Shown in pieces: positions 8,366 to 16,746 of a stretch of DNA of 21,856 nucleotides. Within the stretch, counting starts at the first letter, position 1. Each line of letters opens with the position of its first letter. This stretch comes from Methanomicrobiales archaeon. Lineage in GTDB: Archaea > Halobacteriota > Methanomicrobia > Methanomicrobiales > Methanospirillaceae. The stretch is from assembly GCA_012520015.1 (NCBI GenBank), contig JAAYPD010000191.1, positions 1 through 21,856 of the forward strand, read 5' to 3'. Position numbers and translations under genes: made by a program. The notes beneath the pieces were generated by a model that was not told the origin of the DNA, did not search any database, and saw only the letters and a list, made by a program, of their open reading frames with translations.

Positions 8366-9964
8366 TTATTCCATTGGTTCGGGCATTCCGCCCTTTCCTG
8401 ACTGGGATACCATCATATCATCAACGCGTAGCAGCATCTCAACCGCTTCGCCTGAACTCTGGATCGCCTGTCTCTTACATCTGATCGGCTCTATTACTCC
8501 TTCTTTCTGCATATCAACCAGTTTTCCGGTATATACATTAAGACCGAAGTTCTTCTTTCCTTCAGCATGAGCCTTCTTTAACTCGACAAGCTTGTCAATC
8601 GGGTGATATCCGGAATTTTCTGCAAGAGCGATGGGTATAGAGGTAAATGCATCTGCATATGCTTCAATTGCCATCTGTTCACGGCCACCGACTTTTACTG
8701 CATATTCTCTAAGCCTGACGGTAAGTTCGCTCTCGACAGCTCCTCCACCTGGAACAAATAACTCGTCCTCCATCACATCCATGACAACACGGGTTGCGTC
8801 TACGACCGCACGTTCAAGTTCGTCAACCAGGTAATAGGTAGACCCGCGAAGAAGAATTGTAACAGTCTTTGGATTCTTTGCCCCGGATATGATGACCATC
8901 TCTTCATCATCTACTTCTTCTGCTTTTTCGGCAATCCCAAGATCGCTCTTTTTCAGGTCTTCTGCCTTGGTCACGATCGTTGCACCAAGTGAACGGGCGG
9001 CAAACTTCATGTCTGATTCAGGAACATCTTCTATCGCCAGTACTCCTGCTTTTGCAAGATAGAACTGGGCCGCATCAGCGATGCCTTTCTGGCAGAGAAG
9101 TACGTTTGCACCGGATGCTGCAACAGCATCTGCCATCTCTTTTAACGCATTGCGCTCCTGTTCAGCAAATTCCTCAAGCTGTTCAGTGCTTGAGATCCTT
9201 ATCTTTGATTTGACCTCTGTCTTTTTGATCTCAAGTTCTTTCTGAACAAGTGCAACCTTTGCATTGGTGATGGATCTTGGCATCTCCTGGTTGACCCGTG
9301 CCTTGTCGATAACAACGCCCATGATTAAAGCTGCATCATCCATGGTGGCGCCGGTGTGTTTCTTGATTTTTACATCCTCTTCATTCACCGTCACCTTTCT
9401 GCCATCCCTGCTGGCAACTTTCATCACTGCATCTACTGATATTTCGCTTATTTTTTCTTTTACGTCCTCGATTGATTTTCCCGTAATTGCAGTCTGAACA
9501 ATCTTTTTCAGGATGACCTTATTGTAGGCATCGGTCTTCGTTGCCATTGACTGCAGGATTTCAAGGGCCTTTTGCATACCCATCCGGTACCCGCGACAGA
9601 TAACCGTCGGATGAATCTTTTTATTCAGCAGGGACTCGGCATATTCCATCAGAGCCCCCACAAGAATCACGGCAGTAGTTGTTCCATCTCCAACTTCCTC
9701 ATCCTGTGTGCGGGAAACTTCGATGACCATCTTTGCCCCGGGGTGCTGAACAGATATCTCATCCAGGATGGTGATTCCATCATTTGTGATGGTGACATCT
9801 CCTGTCCCGTCCATTAGCATCTTGTCCATCCCTCGTGGGCCCAAAGTAGAACGAACAGCCTCAGCAAGTGCTTTTGCTGCTGCAATATTGGAGCGCTGGG
9901 CTTCGTAGCCCTGTGTACGCTCGACATTCTGTTTCAGAATGATTACCGGTTGTTGAGCAAGCAT
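8366..9964 (-). CDS. ths: Thermosome subunit (group II chaperonin)
   Basis: A 532-residue subunit of the archaeal CCT-like double-ring chaperonin, which folds proteins in the cytoplasm using ATP and a built-in lid. The N-terminal equatorial domain carries TLGPRGMDKML (GPRG at residues 42-45) and TNDGITILDE. The ATP-binding GDGTTT is at residues 92-97. The later equatorial half carries PGGGAVESELTVRLREYA. The C-terminal tail is short (SGKGGMPEPME) and lacks the long Gly-Met repeats of many paralogues, while the total length is near the family norm. The start ATG is preceded by GGAG eight bases away and a TATA box about 44 bases upstream. It is probably its own transcription unit, although gfcR reads toward it on the same strand. 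Methanogens often have several paralogues; which one this is cannot be told. Confidence 0.97.
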   Translation of the reverse strand: MLAQQPVIILKQNVERTQGYEAQRSNIAAAKALAEAVRSTLGPRGMDKMLMDGTGDVTITNDGITILDEISVQHPGAKMVIEVSRTQDEEVGDGTTTAVILVGALMEYAESLLNKKIHPTVICRGYRMGMQKALEILQSMATKTDAYNKVILKKIVQTAITGKSIEDVKEKISEISVDAVMKVASRDGRKVTVNEEDVKIKKHTGATMDDAALIMGVVIDKARVNQEMPRSITNAKVALVQKELEIKKTEVKSKIRISSTEQLEEFAEQERNALKEMADAVAASGANVLLCQKGIADAAQFYLAKAGVLAIEDVPESDMKFAARSLGATIVTKAEDLKKSDLGIAEKAEEVDDEEMVIISGAKNPKTVTILLRGSTYYLVDELERAVVDATRVVMDVMEDELFVPGGGAVESELTVRLREYAVKVGGREQMAIEAYADAFTSIPIALAENSGYHPIDKLVELKKAHAEGKKNFGLNVYTGKLVDMQKEGVIEPIRCKRQAIQSSGEAVEMLLRVDDMMVSQSGKGGMPEPME

Positions 9965-10002
9965 AGAATATTCTCCGTTTCATTACAGGTGGATTTAAAG
10001 TT

Positions 10003-10013
10003 CTATATAAAAA
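10003..10013 (-). promoter_or_regulatory. Thermosome TATA box merged with T-tract downstream of gfcR
   Basis: The minus strand reads TTTTTATATAG about 40-50 bases before the thermosome start, matching an archaeal TATA box with a leader of roughly 17 bases that contains GGAG. The five T lie 30-40 bases after the gfcR stop and may also serve as a weak terminator for that operon. Confidence 0.55.
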
Positions 10014-10043
10014 TTGTGAGTTGGGGTTCTGGCAGGCGCTCTC

Positions 10044-10637
10044 TTAGTCTATTCTGGAGACCTTAAACAGACTATAAACCGGGACCCCATCAATTTCACG
10101 AATGCCGCGCTTATCAAAGAGAACAGAGCAGGCCACCGGGACTGCACCATGCCTTTTAATATAACCAATAACCTCCTGCAGGGTTTTTCCGGACGTAATA
10201 ACATCGTCAACAATCACTATCTTTTCTCCAGGTCGGATTCCAAAATTACCACTCATCGAACCGATTGGCTCTTCCCCCCCTGCATGTTTGGCAGGATGGT
10301 AAATACCGAGTCTGGCATTATCTGATACTGCCATGAGCGTGGCAAGAGGTATACCAGATATTGCTATTCCAACAAAAACCTCCGGAACTATCCCTTCATT
10401 TTTTAAATGAAGACGGGAAAGGAGCATCTGTGCACTCTCTTTTAAAAGCTGCGATTCGCCTGAAACGGCAGTCCAGTCTATGTGAATATCTTTTGGTGTA
10501 GCCGCCCCTTTTTCCTGGGTCAAAAGCCATGTGACCGTCTCCATGGAAAGGGATAATTCATCGGCGATCTGTCCTGGGCTATGTCCTTCGCTACGCAGGA
10601 GACGTGCCTTTTGTATTAACTCATCCAGGTTAGACAT
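10044..10637 (-). CDS. gfcR: GfcR-type transcriptional regulator (HTH plus orotate phosphoribosyltransferase-like domain)
   Basis: A 197-residue regulator that joins a DNA-binding helix-turn-helix to a PRTase fold. The HTH is at residues about 18-39 (GHSPGQIADELSLSMETVTW). The PRTase domain fills the rest, with its PRPP loop VIVDDVITSGKT around residues 142-152 (Asp144, Asp145). Related GfcR proteins regulate sugar-metabolism genes in haloarchaea; the domain is PyrE-like, but the N-terminal HTH argues against a plain orotate PRTase. I prefer ATG 10637 because it gives the family-like start MSNLDELIQKA. ATG 10649 with GAGG three bases upstream, or TTG 10658, are alternatives. It is the last gene of prs-nob1-gfcR, within 25 bases of nob1. 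PRPP or a nucleotide is a likely effector (inference). Confidence 0.85.
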   Translation of the reverse strand: MSNLDELIQKARLLRSEGHSPGQIADELSLSMETVTWLLTQEKGAATPKDIHIDWTAVSGESQLLKESAQMLLSRLHLKNEGIVPEVFVGIAISGIPLATLMAVSDNARLGIYHPAKHAGGEEPIGSMSGNFGIRPGEKIVIVDDVITSGKTLQEVIGYIKRHGAVPVACSVLFDKRGIREIDGVPVYSLFKVSRID

Positions 10638-10659
10638 CTGAACAGACATTTTCCTCAAT

Positions 10660-11142
10660 CTATTTATTTTTTCGTCTTACTTTAAGTCCGCAGATCTGAC
10701 ATGTCATATCAACAGGCATAAGATCATAATATTTTCCGCAACCAGAGCATCGGAAAACCCATCTTCGCATCTCAGCCTTCTTCTGCAATAATGGGTGTAT
10801 CTGAATATCCAGGTATTGTGCAGTATTTTGTAGGGCAAAATCATCTGAACAGATGGTACCATGAACGTCCAGGGCAAGGGCGATCACCTCAATATCTGTC
10901 TGAGATAAAACTGAACCATCACCTGATCTTATAGAGGCTTCCTTCACTTTTTTTACCGATTGCAAAGTCGGCTCTGAAACGACAAGTCCCATTGATGTCA
11001 GTACTTCAAACCTTGCTTTCCCTTTGATATCTTTAAGTTCAGATACCACCCCAGGAACAGTCATGACTTTTTCAGTCACTGGGAATGCAATGAAAAAGGC
11101 TGATGCATCCAAAATCAGTACAGAAAGACTTTCTTTTATCAT
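10660..11142 (-). CDS. nob1: Endoribonuclease Nob1 (PIN domain plus zinc ribbon)
   Basis: A 160-residue archaeal Nob1, the nuclease that cleaves at the 3' end of 16S rRNA during maturation of the small ribosomal subunit. The PIN domain opens with VLILDASAFF (Asp12) and continues with Glu35, Asp83 in QTDIEVIALA and Asp101 in ICSDDFAL, the expected metal-binding acidic residues. The C-terminal zinc ribbon has Cys132 and Cys135 (CSGC) and Cys148 and Cys151 (CQIC). I start at ATG 11142, where the PIN fold begins. An upstream in-frame start at 11214 would overlap prs by 50 bases and add residues foreign to the family. No clear ribosome binding site precedes the ATG. It lies 22 bases after prs in the same operon. 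Confidence 0.93.
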   Translation of the reverse strand: MIKESLSVLILDASAFFIAFPVTEKVMTVPGVVSELKDIKGKARFEVLTSMGLVVSEPTLQSVKKVKEASIRSGDGSVLSQTDIEVIALALDVHGTICSDDFALQNTAQYLDIQIHPLLQKKAEMRRWVFRCSGCGKYYDLMPVDMTCQICGLKVRRKNK

Positions 11143-11164
11143 AAAACAGTTGCAGGTTAAGAGT

Positions 11165-12004
11165 TCAGAGATATTTCGCCAGGGCCCCTGCAGCAGTGAA
11201 TGTACTACAAGCACGCTCTATTGTATCACTACAGGATATTGAAGAGATACCGGCACTGGTAAGCCTGGCATATGCACCAGAGGTCAGAACACCATGGATT
11301 CCAATAGTATGTAATGAACGGACTCCTTGTTTAAAAAGCATGGATGCGGCAGTTGCCTGGGTACCTCCTGTGGAGATAATATCGTCAAGAATGACGACAT
11401 CCCGTCCCTGCACCTGGACAGATTTGGGTTCAATTATTACATGATCGCCGGACATGCGTGTCTTTTGTAAATAATCAGTATTCCAATTCCCAATTGATGC
11501 AACTTCCTTTGCCAGATTATGTGCCCCTTCATCAGGGCTAAGAATCAGTGGGTTTTCAAGCGAGAGCGTCTCAATAAATTTTGCTGCTGGTATTGAAAGG
11601 GAGATATCAGTCGATTTGGTATTGAAATATTTCAGGACAGACTTCTCATGAACATTCACCGTGAGCACTTTTGATACATCTCTCCCAAGAACCTGGGCAA
11701 CAGCCCTTGCCGAGAGAGGCTCGCCAGGATTAAACTGTTTGTCCTGCCTTGCATAACCCATGTACGGGATTACAAGAGAGATATCGGAGTCATTGTAAAT
11801 ATCTTTTAAAAGGAGTAGTTCAACAAGGTCGTCGCTAGTAAGAATACTCCCACATATAATCACCTTTTCTGCGGGGCTCTCTGCACGCACATATATCTCC
11901 CCGTCAGGAAATTTCTGCCATCTGGCATCTATTATCGGAATGTTCAATGCAGCTGCGAGACGGCTGGCAAGAACCTGAGATCTTTGAGTACTGATAATCT
12001 TCAT
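11165..12004 (-). CDS. prs: Ribose-phosphate pyrophosphokinase (PRPP synthase)
   Basis: A 279-residue cytoplasmic enzyme that makes PRPP from ribose 5-phosphate and ATP, for nucleotide, histidine and tryptophan synthesis. Motifs in order are FPDGE at residues 32-36, the ATP-binding RQDK at 86-89, VNVHEKSVLKYF in the catalytic region, and the PRPP-binding loop LDDIISTGGT ending at residue 215 with Asp207 and Asp208. The length is shorter than the roughly 310 residues of bacterial enzymes and fits archaeal forms. It is the first gene of prs-nob1-gfcR and divergent from lonB. A TATA-like TTTAAGTA is centred 28 bases before the ATG, so the transcript is probably leaderless or nearly so, in keeping with the absence of a ribosome binding site. 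Confidence 0.95.
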   Translation of the reverse strand: MKIISTQRSQVLASRLAAALNIPIIDARWQKFPDGEIYVRAESPAEKVIICGSILTSDDLVELLLLKDIYNDSDISLVIPYMGYARQDKQFNPGEPLSARAVAQVLGRDVSKVLTVNVHEKSVLKYFNTKSTDISLSIPAAKFIETLSLENPLILSPDEGAHNLAKEVASIGNWNTDYLQKTRMSGDHVIIEPKSVQVQGRDVVILDDIISTGGTQATAASMLFKQGVRSLHTIGIHGVLTSGAYARLTSAGISSISCSDTIERACSTFTAAGALAKYL

Positions 12005-12028
12005 ATTCCCAATAAGAATTGCTGAAAG

Positions 12029-12036
12029 TACTTAAA
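12029..12036. promoter_or_regulatory. Shared TATA-like element between prs and lonB
   Basis: TACTTAAA (TTTAAGTA on the minus strand) is the only strong A/T core well placed for both divergent genes. It is 28 bases from the prs start (leaderless transcript) and about 55 bases from the lonB start, which would leave a leader of about 27 bases containing AGGTG at 12072-12076. A second candidate for lonB is GTTATACC at 12051-12058, but that would put the transcript start past the ribosome binding site. Confidence 0.4.
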
Positions 12037-12087
12037 CAATTGCCCATCAAGTTATACCAGAACGGTTTTACAGGTGTCAAGATAATA

Positions 12088-14136
12088 ATGAATCGGGTGA
12101 ACGAACCAGCGGAAATAGAAGAACAAACGGATAATCCTGGTACTACCAGAGTGTGGGATGTGCCTGGCATTGAACCATTTGACATAATAGATGATGAAAC
12201 AGATGCGCACCTGACACAGGCTCTGCCAGCAGAAGAACCAGAAGAAGATGAAGAAGAGGTTACTGTACCAGCAGATGACGGAACATCAAGATCGATAGTT
12301 GTCCCTGAAAAACTCATAGATCAGGTGATAGGGCAGGAACATGCAGTTGAAGTGATAAGAAAAGCTGCCATTCAACGCAGGCATGTCATGATGATAGGAA
12401 CACCTGGCACTGGTAAGTCCATGCTTGCCAAGGCCATGGCGGAGATGCTGCCAAAAGAGGAGATGCAGGATATTCTTGCATATGCAAATTCAGACGATCA
12501 GAATGAACCTATCATCAGAACAGTAAAATCCGGCAGAGGAAAAGAGATAGTCACAGCTCATAAAACAGAAGCAAGAAAGAAGATACAATTTCGAAATACT
12601 CTCATCATGATCCTGATGATTGGTATCATCGGGTACGCTTTTATCACTTATCAGTGGCTCATGGGTATCATTGCGGCTGCATTTATTTTCATGGCCCTTC
12701 GTTACTCAACCCCAAGGGAAGAGCAGATGGTCCCAAAGCTTCTTGTCTCCAATGATAAGACGACTACTGCTCCCTTCGTGGATGCAACCGGATCTCATGC
12801 CGGCGCACTTCTTGGAGATGTGCGTCATGATCCATTCCAGTCAGGGGGGCTTGAAACTCCTGCACATGACAGGGTTGAGGCAGGTGCAATTCACCGGGCG
12901 CATAAGGGTGTCCTTTTTGTTGATGAGATCAATACCCTTGGGCTTCCTTCCCAGCAAAGTCTTCTGACCGCCATGCAGGAGTGCCAGTTTTCCATAACCG
13001 GGCAGAGTGAACGCTCATCAGGGGCCATGGTCAGGACTGAACCAGTCCCATGTGACTTTGTCATGGTGGCTGCCGGGAACCTGGATGCTATTGAAGGAAT
13101 GCACCCGGCTCTTCGCTCCCGTATCAGGGGTAACGGATATGAGATATACATGGAAGATACGATGCCTGATACACCTGAAAACCGGGAGAAGTTCATTAGG
13201 TTCATTGCACAGGAGATAAAAAATGACGGTGTTATTCCGCACTTTGATCGCACCGCTATTGACGAAGTAATTCACGAAGCCAGGCGGCGTTCGAACAGGA
13301 AAGGATACCTGACCCTGAAGCTGCGTGACATGGGCGGCCTTATCAGGGTGGCTGGAGACCTGGCACGCCAGGAAGGGGCAGCCCTTACTACCAGGCGTCA
13401 TGTCCTTGATGCAAAGAAGACAGCCCGCTCTATTGAAGACCAGATATCAGGCCAGATGATAAAAAGGTCCCGTGAATATGAACTGGCGGTCGTTGAAGGA
13501 ACCGAGATCGGCCGGGTCAACGGGCTTGCTGTTATGGGCAGTGATGCAGGTTCTGTCCTTCCTATCATGGCAGCAATTACTCCTGCACAGGGAGATGGCG
13601 GAAATATCATTGCGACAGGTCTTTTAAAAGAGATTGCCCAGGAGTCAATCAAGAACGTAGGGGCCATACTAAAGCGGTTTACCGGCAAAGACATCAGGAA
13701 TATTGATATCCATATCCAGTTTATCGGAACCTACCAGGGTGTCGAGGGAGATTCGGCCTCAATAACTGTTGCAACTGCAGCAATAAGTGCCCTTGAATCT
13801 ATCCCTGTCAGGCAGGATATTGCAATGACAGGTTCACTTTCAGTCAGGGGCGATGTTTTACCTGTTGGTGGAGTCACCTACAAGATAGAGGCAGCTGCAA
13901 GGGCAGGGATCAGAAAAGTGCTCATACCAAAGGCCAACCTTGGTGACGTCCTAATCGAAGAGGAGTTTGTATCATCAATTGAGATTATCCCGGTTGAGAA
14001 GATAGACGAAGTCCTGAAAATTGCCCTTGTTCCTGACAACCGTGAACTGTTCCTTGACAAGCTCAAGACTATCGCATGGTCCACCACCCGTTCAATACTT
14101 GGTTCTGATATTCATGCTCCCGGGACGGTCGTCTGA
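12088..14136 (+). CDS. lonB: Membrane-anchored ATP-dependent protease LonB
   Basis: A 682-residue archaeal Lon that unfolds and degrades proteins at the inner face of the membrane. The first about 70 residues are acidic. The AAA+ module has Walker A GTPGTGKS at residues 104-111 and Walker B VLFVDE at 275-280. Between them, two hydrophobic helices at about 172-187 and 190-204 anchor the hexamer in the membrane, the hallmark of LonB against soluble LonA. The C-terminal protease domain has the Ser-Lys dyad: Ser556 in EGDSAS and Lys599 in GGVTYKIEAA, 43 residues apart as in other Lon proteases. I start at ATG 12088, preceded by AGGTG about 11 bases upstream; a TTG at 12019 in frame is unlikely. 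It is first in lonB-tldD-tldE-aroD, and its stop overlaps the tldD start (TGATG). Confidence 0.96.
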   Translation: MNRVNEPAEIEEQTDNPGTTRVWDVPGIEPFDIIDDETDAHLTQALPAEEPEEDEEEVTVPADDGTSRSIVVPEKLIDQVIGQEHAVEVIRKAAIQRRHVMMIGTPGTGKSMLAKAMAEMLPKEEMQDILAYANSDDQNEPIIRTVKSGRGKEIVTAHKTEARKKIQFRNTLIMILMIGIIGYAFITYQWLMGIIAAAFIFMALRYSTPREEQMVPKLLVSNDKTTTAPFVDATGSHAGALLGDVRHDPFQSGGLETPAHDRVEAGAIHRAHKGVLFVDEINTLGLPSQQSLLTAMQECQFSITGQSERSSGAMVRTEPVPCDFVMVAAGNLDAIEGMHPALRSRIRGNGYEIYMEDTMPDTPENREKFIRFIAQEIKNDGVIPHFDRTAIDEVIHEARRRSNRKGYLTLKLRDMGGLIRVAGDLARQEGAALTTRRHVLDAKKTARSIEDQISGQMIKRSREYELAVVEGTEIGRVNGLAVMGSDAGSVLPIMAAITPAQGDGGNIIATGLLKEIAQESIKNVGAILKRFTGKDIRNIDIHIQFIGTYQGVEGDSASITVATAAISALESIPVRQDIAMTGSLSVRGDVLPVGGVTYKIEAAARAGIRKVLIPKANLGDVLIEEEFVSSIEIIPVEKIDEVLKIALVPDNRELFLDKLKTIAWSTTRSILGSDIHAPGTVV

Positions 14137-15470
14137 TGCCAGTATCATGCAGGTATTACGACGTCCGCAGGGTTACAGGGGAAGTCACCCAGGTAGACGT
14201 GGATAATGGGAGAGTAGAGCAGGCTGGCACCTCCTTTTTTGACAAGGCCGTTATCAGGGTTCTTGGAGACAAGGGCTGGGGAGTTTTTTCTGTTTCCGGC
14301 GAAGAGGCTGAGTTTGAGAAACTTCCGGAATCTTTTATTAAAGAAGCGTATTCTGCATCCCTTGTTACAAATATTCATATCCCGATACAGGAGACGCCAT
14401 CCAGTATTCATCCAGTTCCGTCCATGAAAGAAAATCCGGCTGATGTAAGTCTTGAAGAGAAGGTCTCCATCCTTCTTGACATGTACAAGGCGACAGAAGG
14501 CCCGGACATCGTAAGCCGGAGGATAAATTACATTGAAAAGGACGAAAAAGTTACTTTTTCTGACTGTTATGGCAATTCCTATAATTATGGCTTATGCAGG
14601 TGCGGTTTTTCCGTTCTTTTGGTTGCATCACGTGCAGGAATTGTCCAGATGGGATATGAGAGGGATCACACCATTTCAGGCCTCAATATCAGGCACCGGC
14701 AGGACCTTGCAAGAGAGGCAACAGAGAGGGCCGGAAGACTTCTTGATGCAAAACCTGCCAAGGGAGGAATTTTGCGGGCAGTATTAGATCCTGAACTTGC
14801 CGGTGTTTTTGCCCATGAGGCGGTTGGTCATGCATCAGAAGGTGACCTTGTAAAAGAAGGAAGCTCAATTCTGAAAGGAAAGATCGATGAACAGATAGGA
14901 TCTCCCCTGCTTACAATCGTCGACGATCCATCTTTGCCGGAGTTTGGTTTCTGCCCGGTCGATGATGAAGGAACAGAGACAAAAAGAACCGAAATTATCC
15001 AAAAAGGTATCTTAAAATCCTATCTTCATTCCAGGGAGACACTTGCATCTGTCGGATTTGGAGATGCAGGTCATTGCAGGGGCATGCCAGGCGTTGAACC
15101 CATCGTGAGAATGAGCAATACTTTCATCGAAAATGGTGATTCCTCTTATGATGAGATCATCTCTGAATGCAGGTCGGGTATACTCCTTAAAGGATCAAGA
15201 GGTGGGCAGGTGGACCCTGGACGTGGCATGTTCCAGTTTAATGCCGAGTTCGGCTACCTTATTGAAGACGGAGAATGCACCACCATGGTCCGCGATGTAT
15301 CATTATCTGGTGAGATCTTACAGACCCTGCATACAATCTCCCTAATAGGTGATGATCTCGCCCTGCATCCTGGATATTGCGGTAAGGTAGGTCAGACTGT
15401 GCCGGTAACAGATGGATCGCCTCATCTTCTCCTGGACAAGGCTGTAGTTGGGGGGTGCGATATTGATTGA
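14136..15470 (+). CDS. tldD: TldD family metalloprotease
   Basis: A 444-residue zinc metalloprotease subunit. TldD pairs with TldE as a heterodimer that cuts peptides and unfolded chains inside a closed chamber; in bacteria the pair matures microcin B17 and degrades the CcdA antitoxin. The active-site motif HEAVGH is at residues 227-232 (His227, Glu228, His232). The C-terminal part has MPGVEPIVRMSN and ends in GSPHLLLDKAVVGG, usual for the family. The ATG overlaps the lonB stop by one base, so translation is probably coupled. Its 3' end overlaps the start of tldE. No microcin or other peptide precursor is seen nearby, so a general peptidase role after LonB is the simpler guess (inference). 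Confidence 0.95.
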   Translation: MPVSCRYYDVRRVTGEVTQVDVDNGRVEQAGTSFFDKAVIRVLGDKGWGVFSVSGEEAEFEKLPESFIKEAYSASLVTNIHIPIQETPSSIHPVPSMKENPADVSLEEKVSILLDMYKATEGPDIVSRRINYIEKDEKVTFSDCYGNSYNYGLCRCGFSVLLVASRAGIVQMGYERDHTISGLNIRHRQDLAREATERAGRLLDAKPAKGGILRAVLDPELAGVFAHEAVGHASEGDLVKEGSSILKGKIDEQIGSPLLTIVDDPSLPEFGFCPVDDEGTETKRTEIIQKGILKSYLHSRETLASVGFGDAGHCRGMPGVEPIVRMSNTFIENGDSSYDEIISECRSGILLKGSRGGQVDPGRGMFQFNAEFGYLIEDGECTTMVRDVSLSGEILQTLHTISLIGDDLALHPGYCGKVGQTVPVTDGSPHLLLDKAVVGGCDID

Positions 15471-16746
15471 TGATATTTTTAGAGCCGCTGAGAATGTTGC
15501 TGATGAAGCTGAAGTGTTTTTTGCCAGAACCGAAGCGATATCAGCTGACCTGAAACAGGATAAGATAGCAATCGGGAGTAAATCGAGTGGCTCAGGGATA
15601 ATTATCCGTATCATTAAAGACGGAAAGATCGGTGTTTCATGTACAGATAATCCACAGACCTGGAAGAGATGTCTTGATGCAGCATGTGCAAGTGCAAAAT
15701 TTGCCGACCCTCTTACCTGGAAAGGACTCCCTGAACCTGCCGATGTTGATAAAAGGCCTCTTGCCCTTGATAAAAGAATTAAGACTGATCCATACCTTGT
15801 CACCGATATTATCTCACAGCTTAAGGCCGGATCAGAGGCTTATAAAGCAGATATCACGTCAGGATCAGCCTCTGTTGCAATATCCAGCCACACGATTGCG
15901 AATAGTAATGGTTTAAATTATTCGACTACCGGAACGCAGGTGCATGTAAGCCTTGAGATGATTGCAGGACAGTCGACCGGTTATGAATCAGATACCTCAT
16001 GGAACCTGGACCAGATAAATCCACAGGAAACCGGGGAAAAAGCATCCTTTTTCGCTGCAAAAGGGCAGGGTGGAGAGGAGATAGAGACTAAAACCTATGA
16101 TGTTATCTTATCACCAATGGCAGTCTCACAATTGCTTGATGCAGCAATCATACCTGCATTGTCAGGCAGGAACGTTCACACTGGGCGGTCGGTCTTTGCA
16201 GGAAAAGTCGGGGATTATGTCGCTGGTGAATATATCTCACTGATTGATGATCCAATGGATCCAAGGGGAGTTGCAAATTCAGCCTGGGATGGAGAAGGAA
16301 TGCCGGTGAAGAAGAACCCCTTCATTGAGAATGGCGTTCTCCGATCATTTGCTTATGACCTCAGGACCGCATACCGGTACGATGAGACACCCACCGCCAG
16401 TGCTGTCAGGACAGGCCAGTCAGGGGCTCCTGCTATCGGAAATCATAACCTCATCCTCTCTGGTCCTGAATTTGACATCTTTGAAGATAAAGCATTATTT
16501 GTTCATGATCTTATTGGTGCACATACTGCAAATCCCATGTCTGGCGACTTCTCCGTAGAGCTCTCTTCACCCTTTTTTGCATATGACGGGGAATTGCAGG
16601 AACCTGTCAGAACAGGGATGATGTCAGGTAATATTTTTGAGATCCTTTACAGGATTCAGGGATGCAGCAAGGAGACCAGGACGCTTGGATCGGTGATTGT
16701 ACCTTCAGTAAGATTATCTGACATTGCCATTATCGGGAGGGGATAA
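15463..16746 (+). CDS. tldE: TldE/PmbA family protein, partner of TldD
   Basis: About 427 residues of the TldE/PmbA family. It lacks the HExxxH motif and is the non-catalytic partner that forms the chamber with TldD. Recognisable parts are the N-terminal VADEAEVFFART, the middle YDVILSPMAVSQLLDAAIIP with SGRNVHTGRSVFAGKVGD, and the C-terminal GNHNLILSG and VPSVRLSDIAIIG. No ATG lies near the family start. I choose TTG 15463, which follows a GGGGGGTG ribosome binding site (15450-15457) by a few bases and overlaps the tldD stop by 8 bases. A TTG at 15448 is possible but lies before that site. The stop TAA is followed directly by the aroD ATG. Confidence 0.92.
   Translation: MIDDIFRAAENVADEAEVFFARTEAISADLKQDKIAIGSKSSGSGIIIRIIKDGKIGVSCTDNPQTWKRCLDAACASAKFADPLTWKGLPEPADVDKRPLALDKRIKTDPYLVTDIISQLKAGSEAYKADITSGSASVAISSHTIANSNGLNYSTTGTQVHVSLEMIAGQSTGYESDTSWNLDQINPQETGEKASFFAAKGQGGEEIETKTYDVILSPMAVSQLLDAAIIPALSGRNVHTGRSVFAGKVGDYVAGEYISLIDDPMDPRGVANSAWDGEGMPVKKNPFIENGVLRSFAYDLRTAYRYDETPTASAVRTGQSGAPAIGNHNLILSGPEFDIFEDKALFVHDLIGAHTANPMSGDFSVELSSPFFAYDGELQEPVRTGMMSGNIFEILYRIQGCSKETRTLGSVIVPSVRLSDIAIIGRG

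Noticed and set aside
11143..11214. Longer nob1 start overlapping the end of prs
   Set aside because: It would add 24 residues foreign to the family before the PIN domain and overlap prs by 50 bases.
12019..12087. Upstream TTG start for lonB
   Set aside because: The ATG at 12088 has a ribosome binding site, and the added residues would cover the promoter region of the divergent pair.
12891..13401. Two overlapping minus-strand frames of about 120 codons inside lonB
   Set aside because: They are antisense to the conserved AAA+ domain and have no independent support.
14136..16746. A TldDE-dependent peptide toxin or RiPP system
   Set aside because: No precursor peptide, cyclase or exporter is next to tldD/tldE; the neighbours are housekeeping genes.
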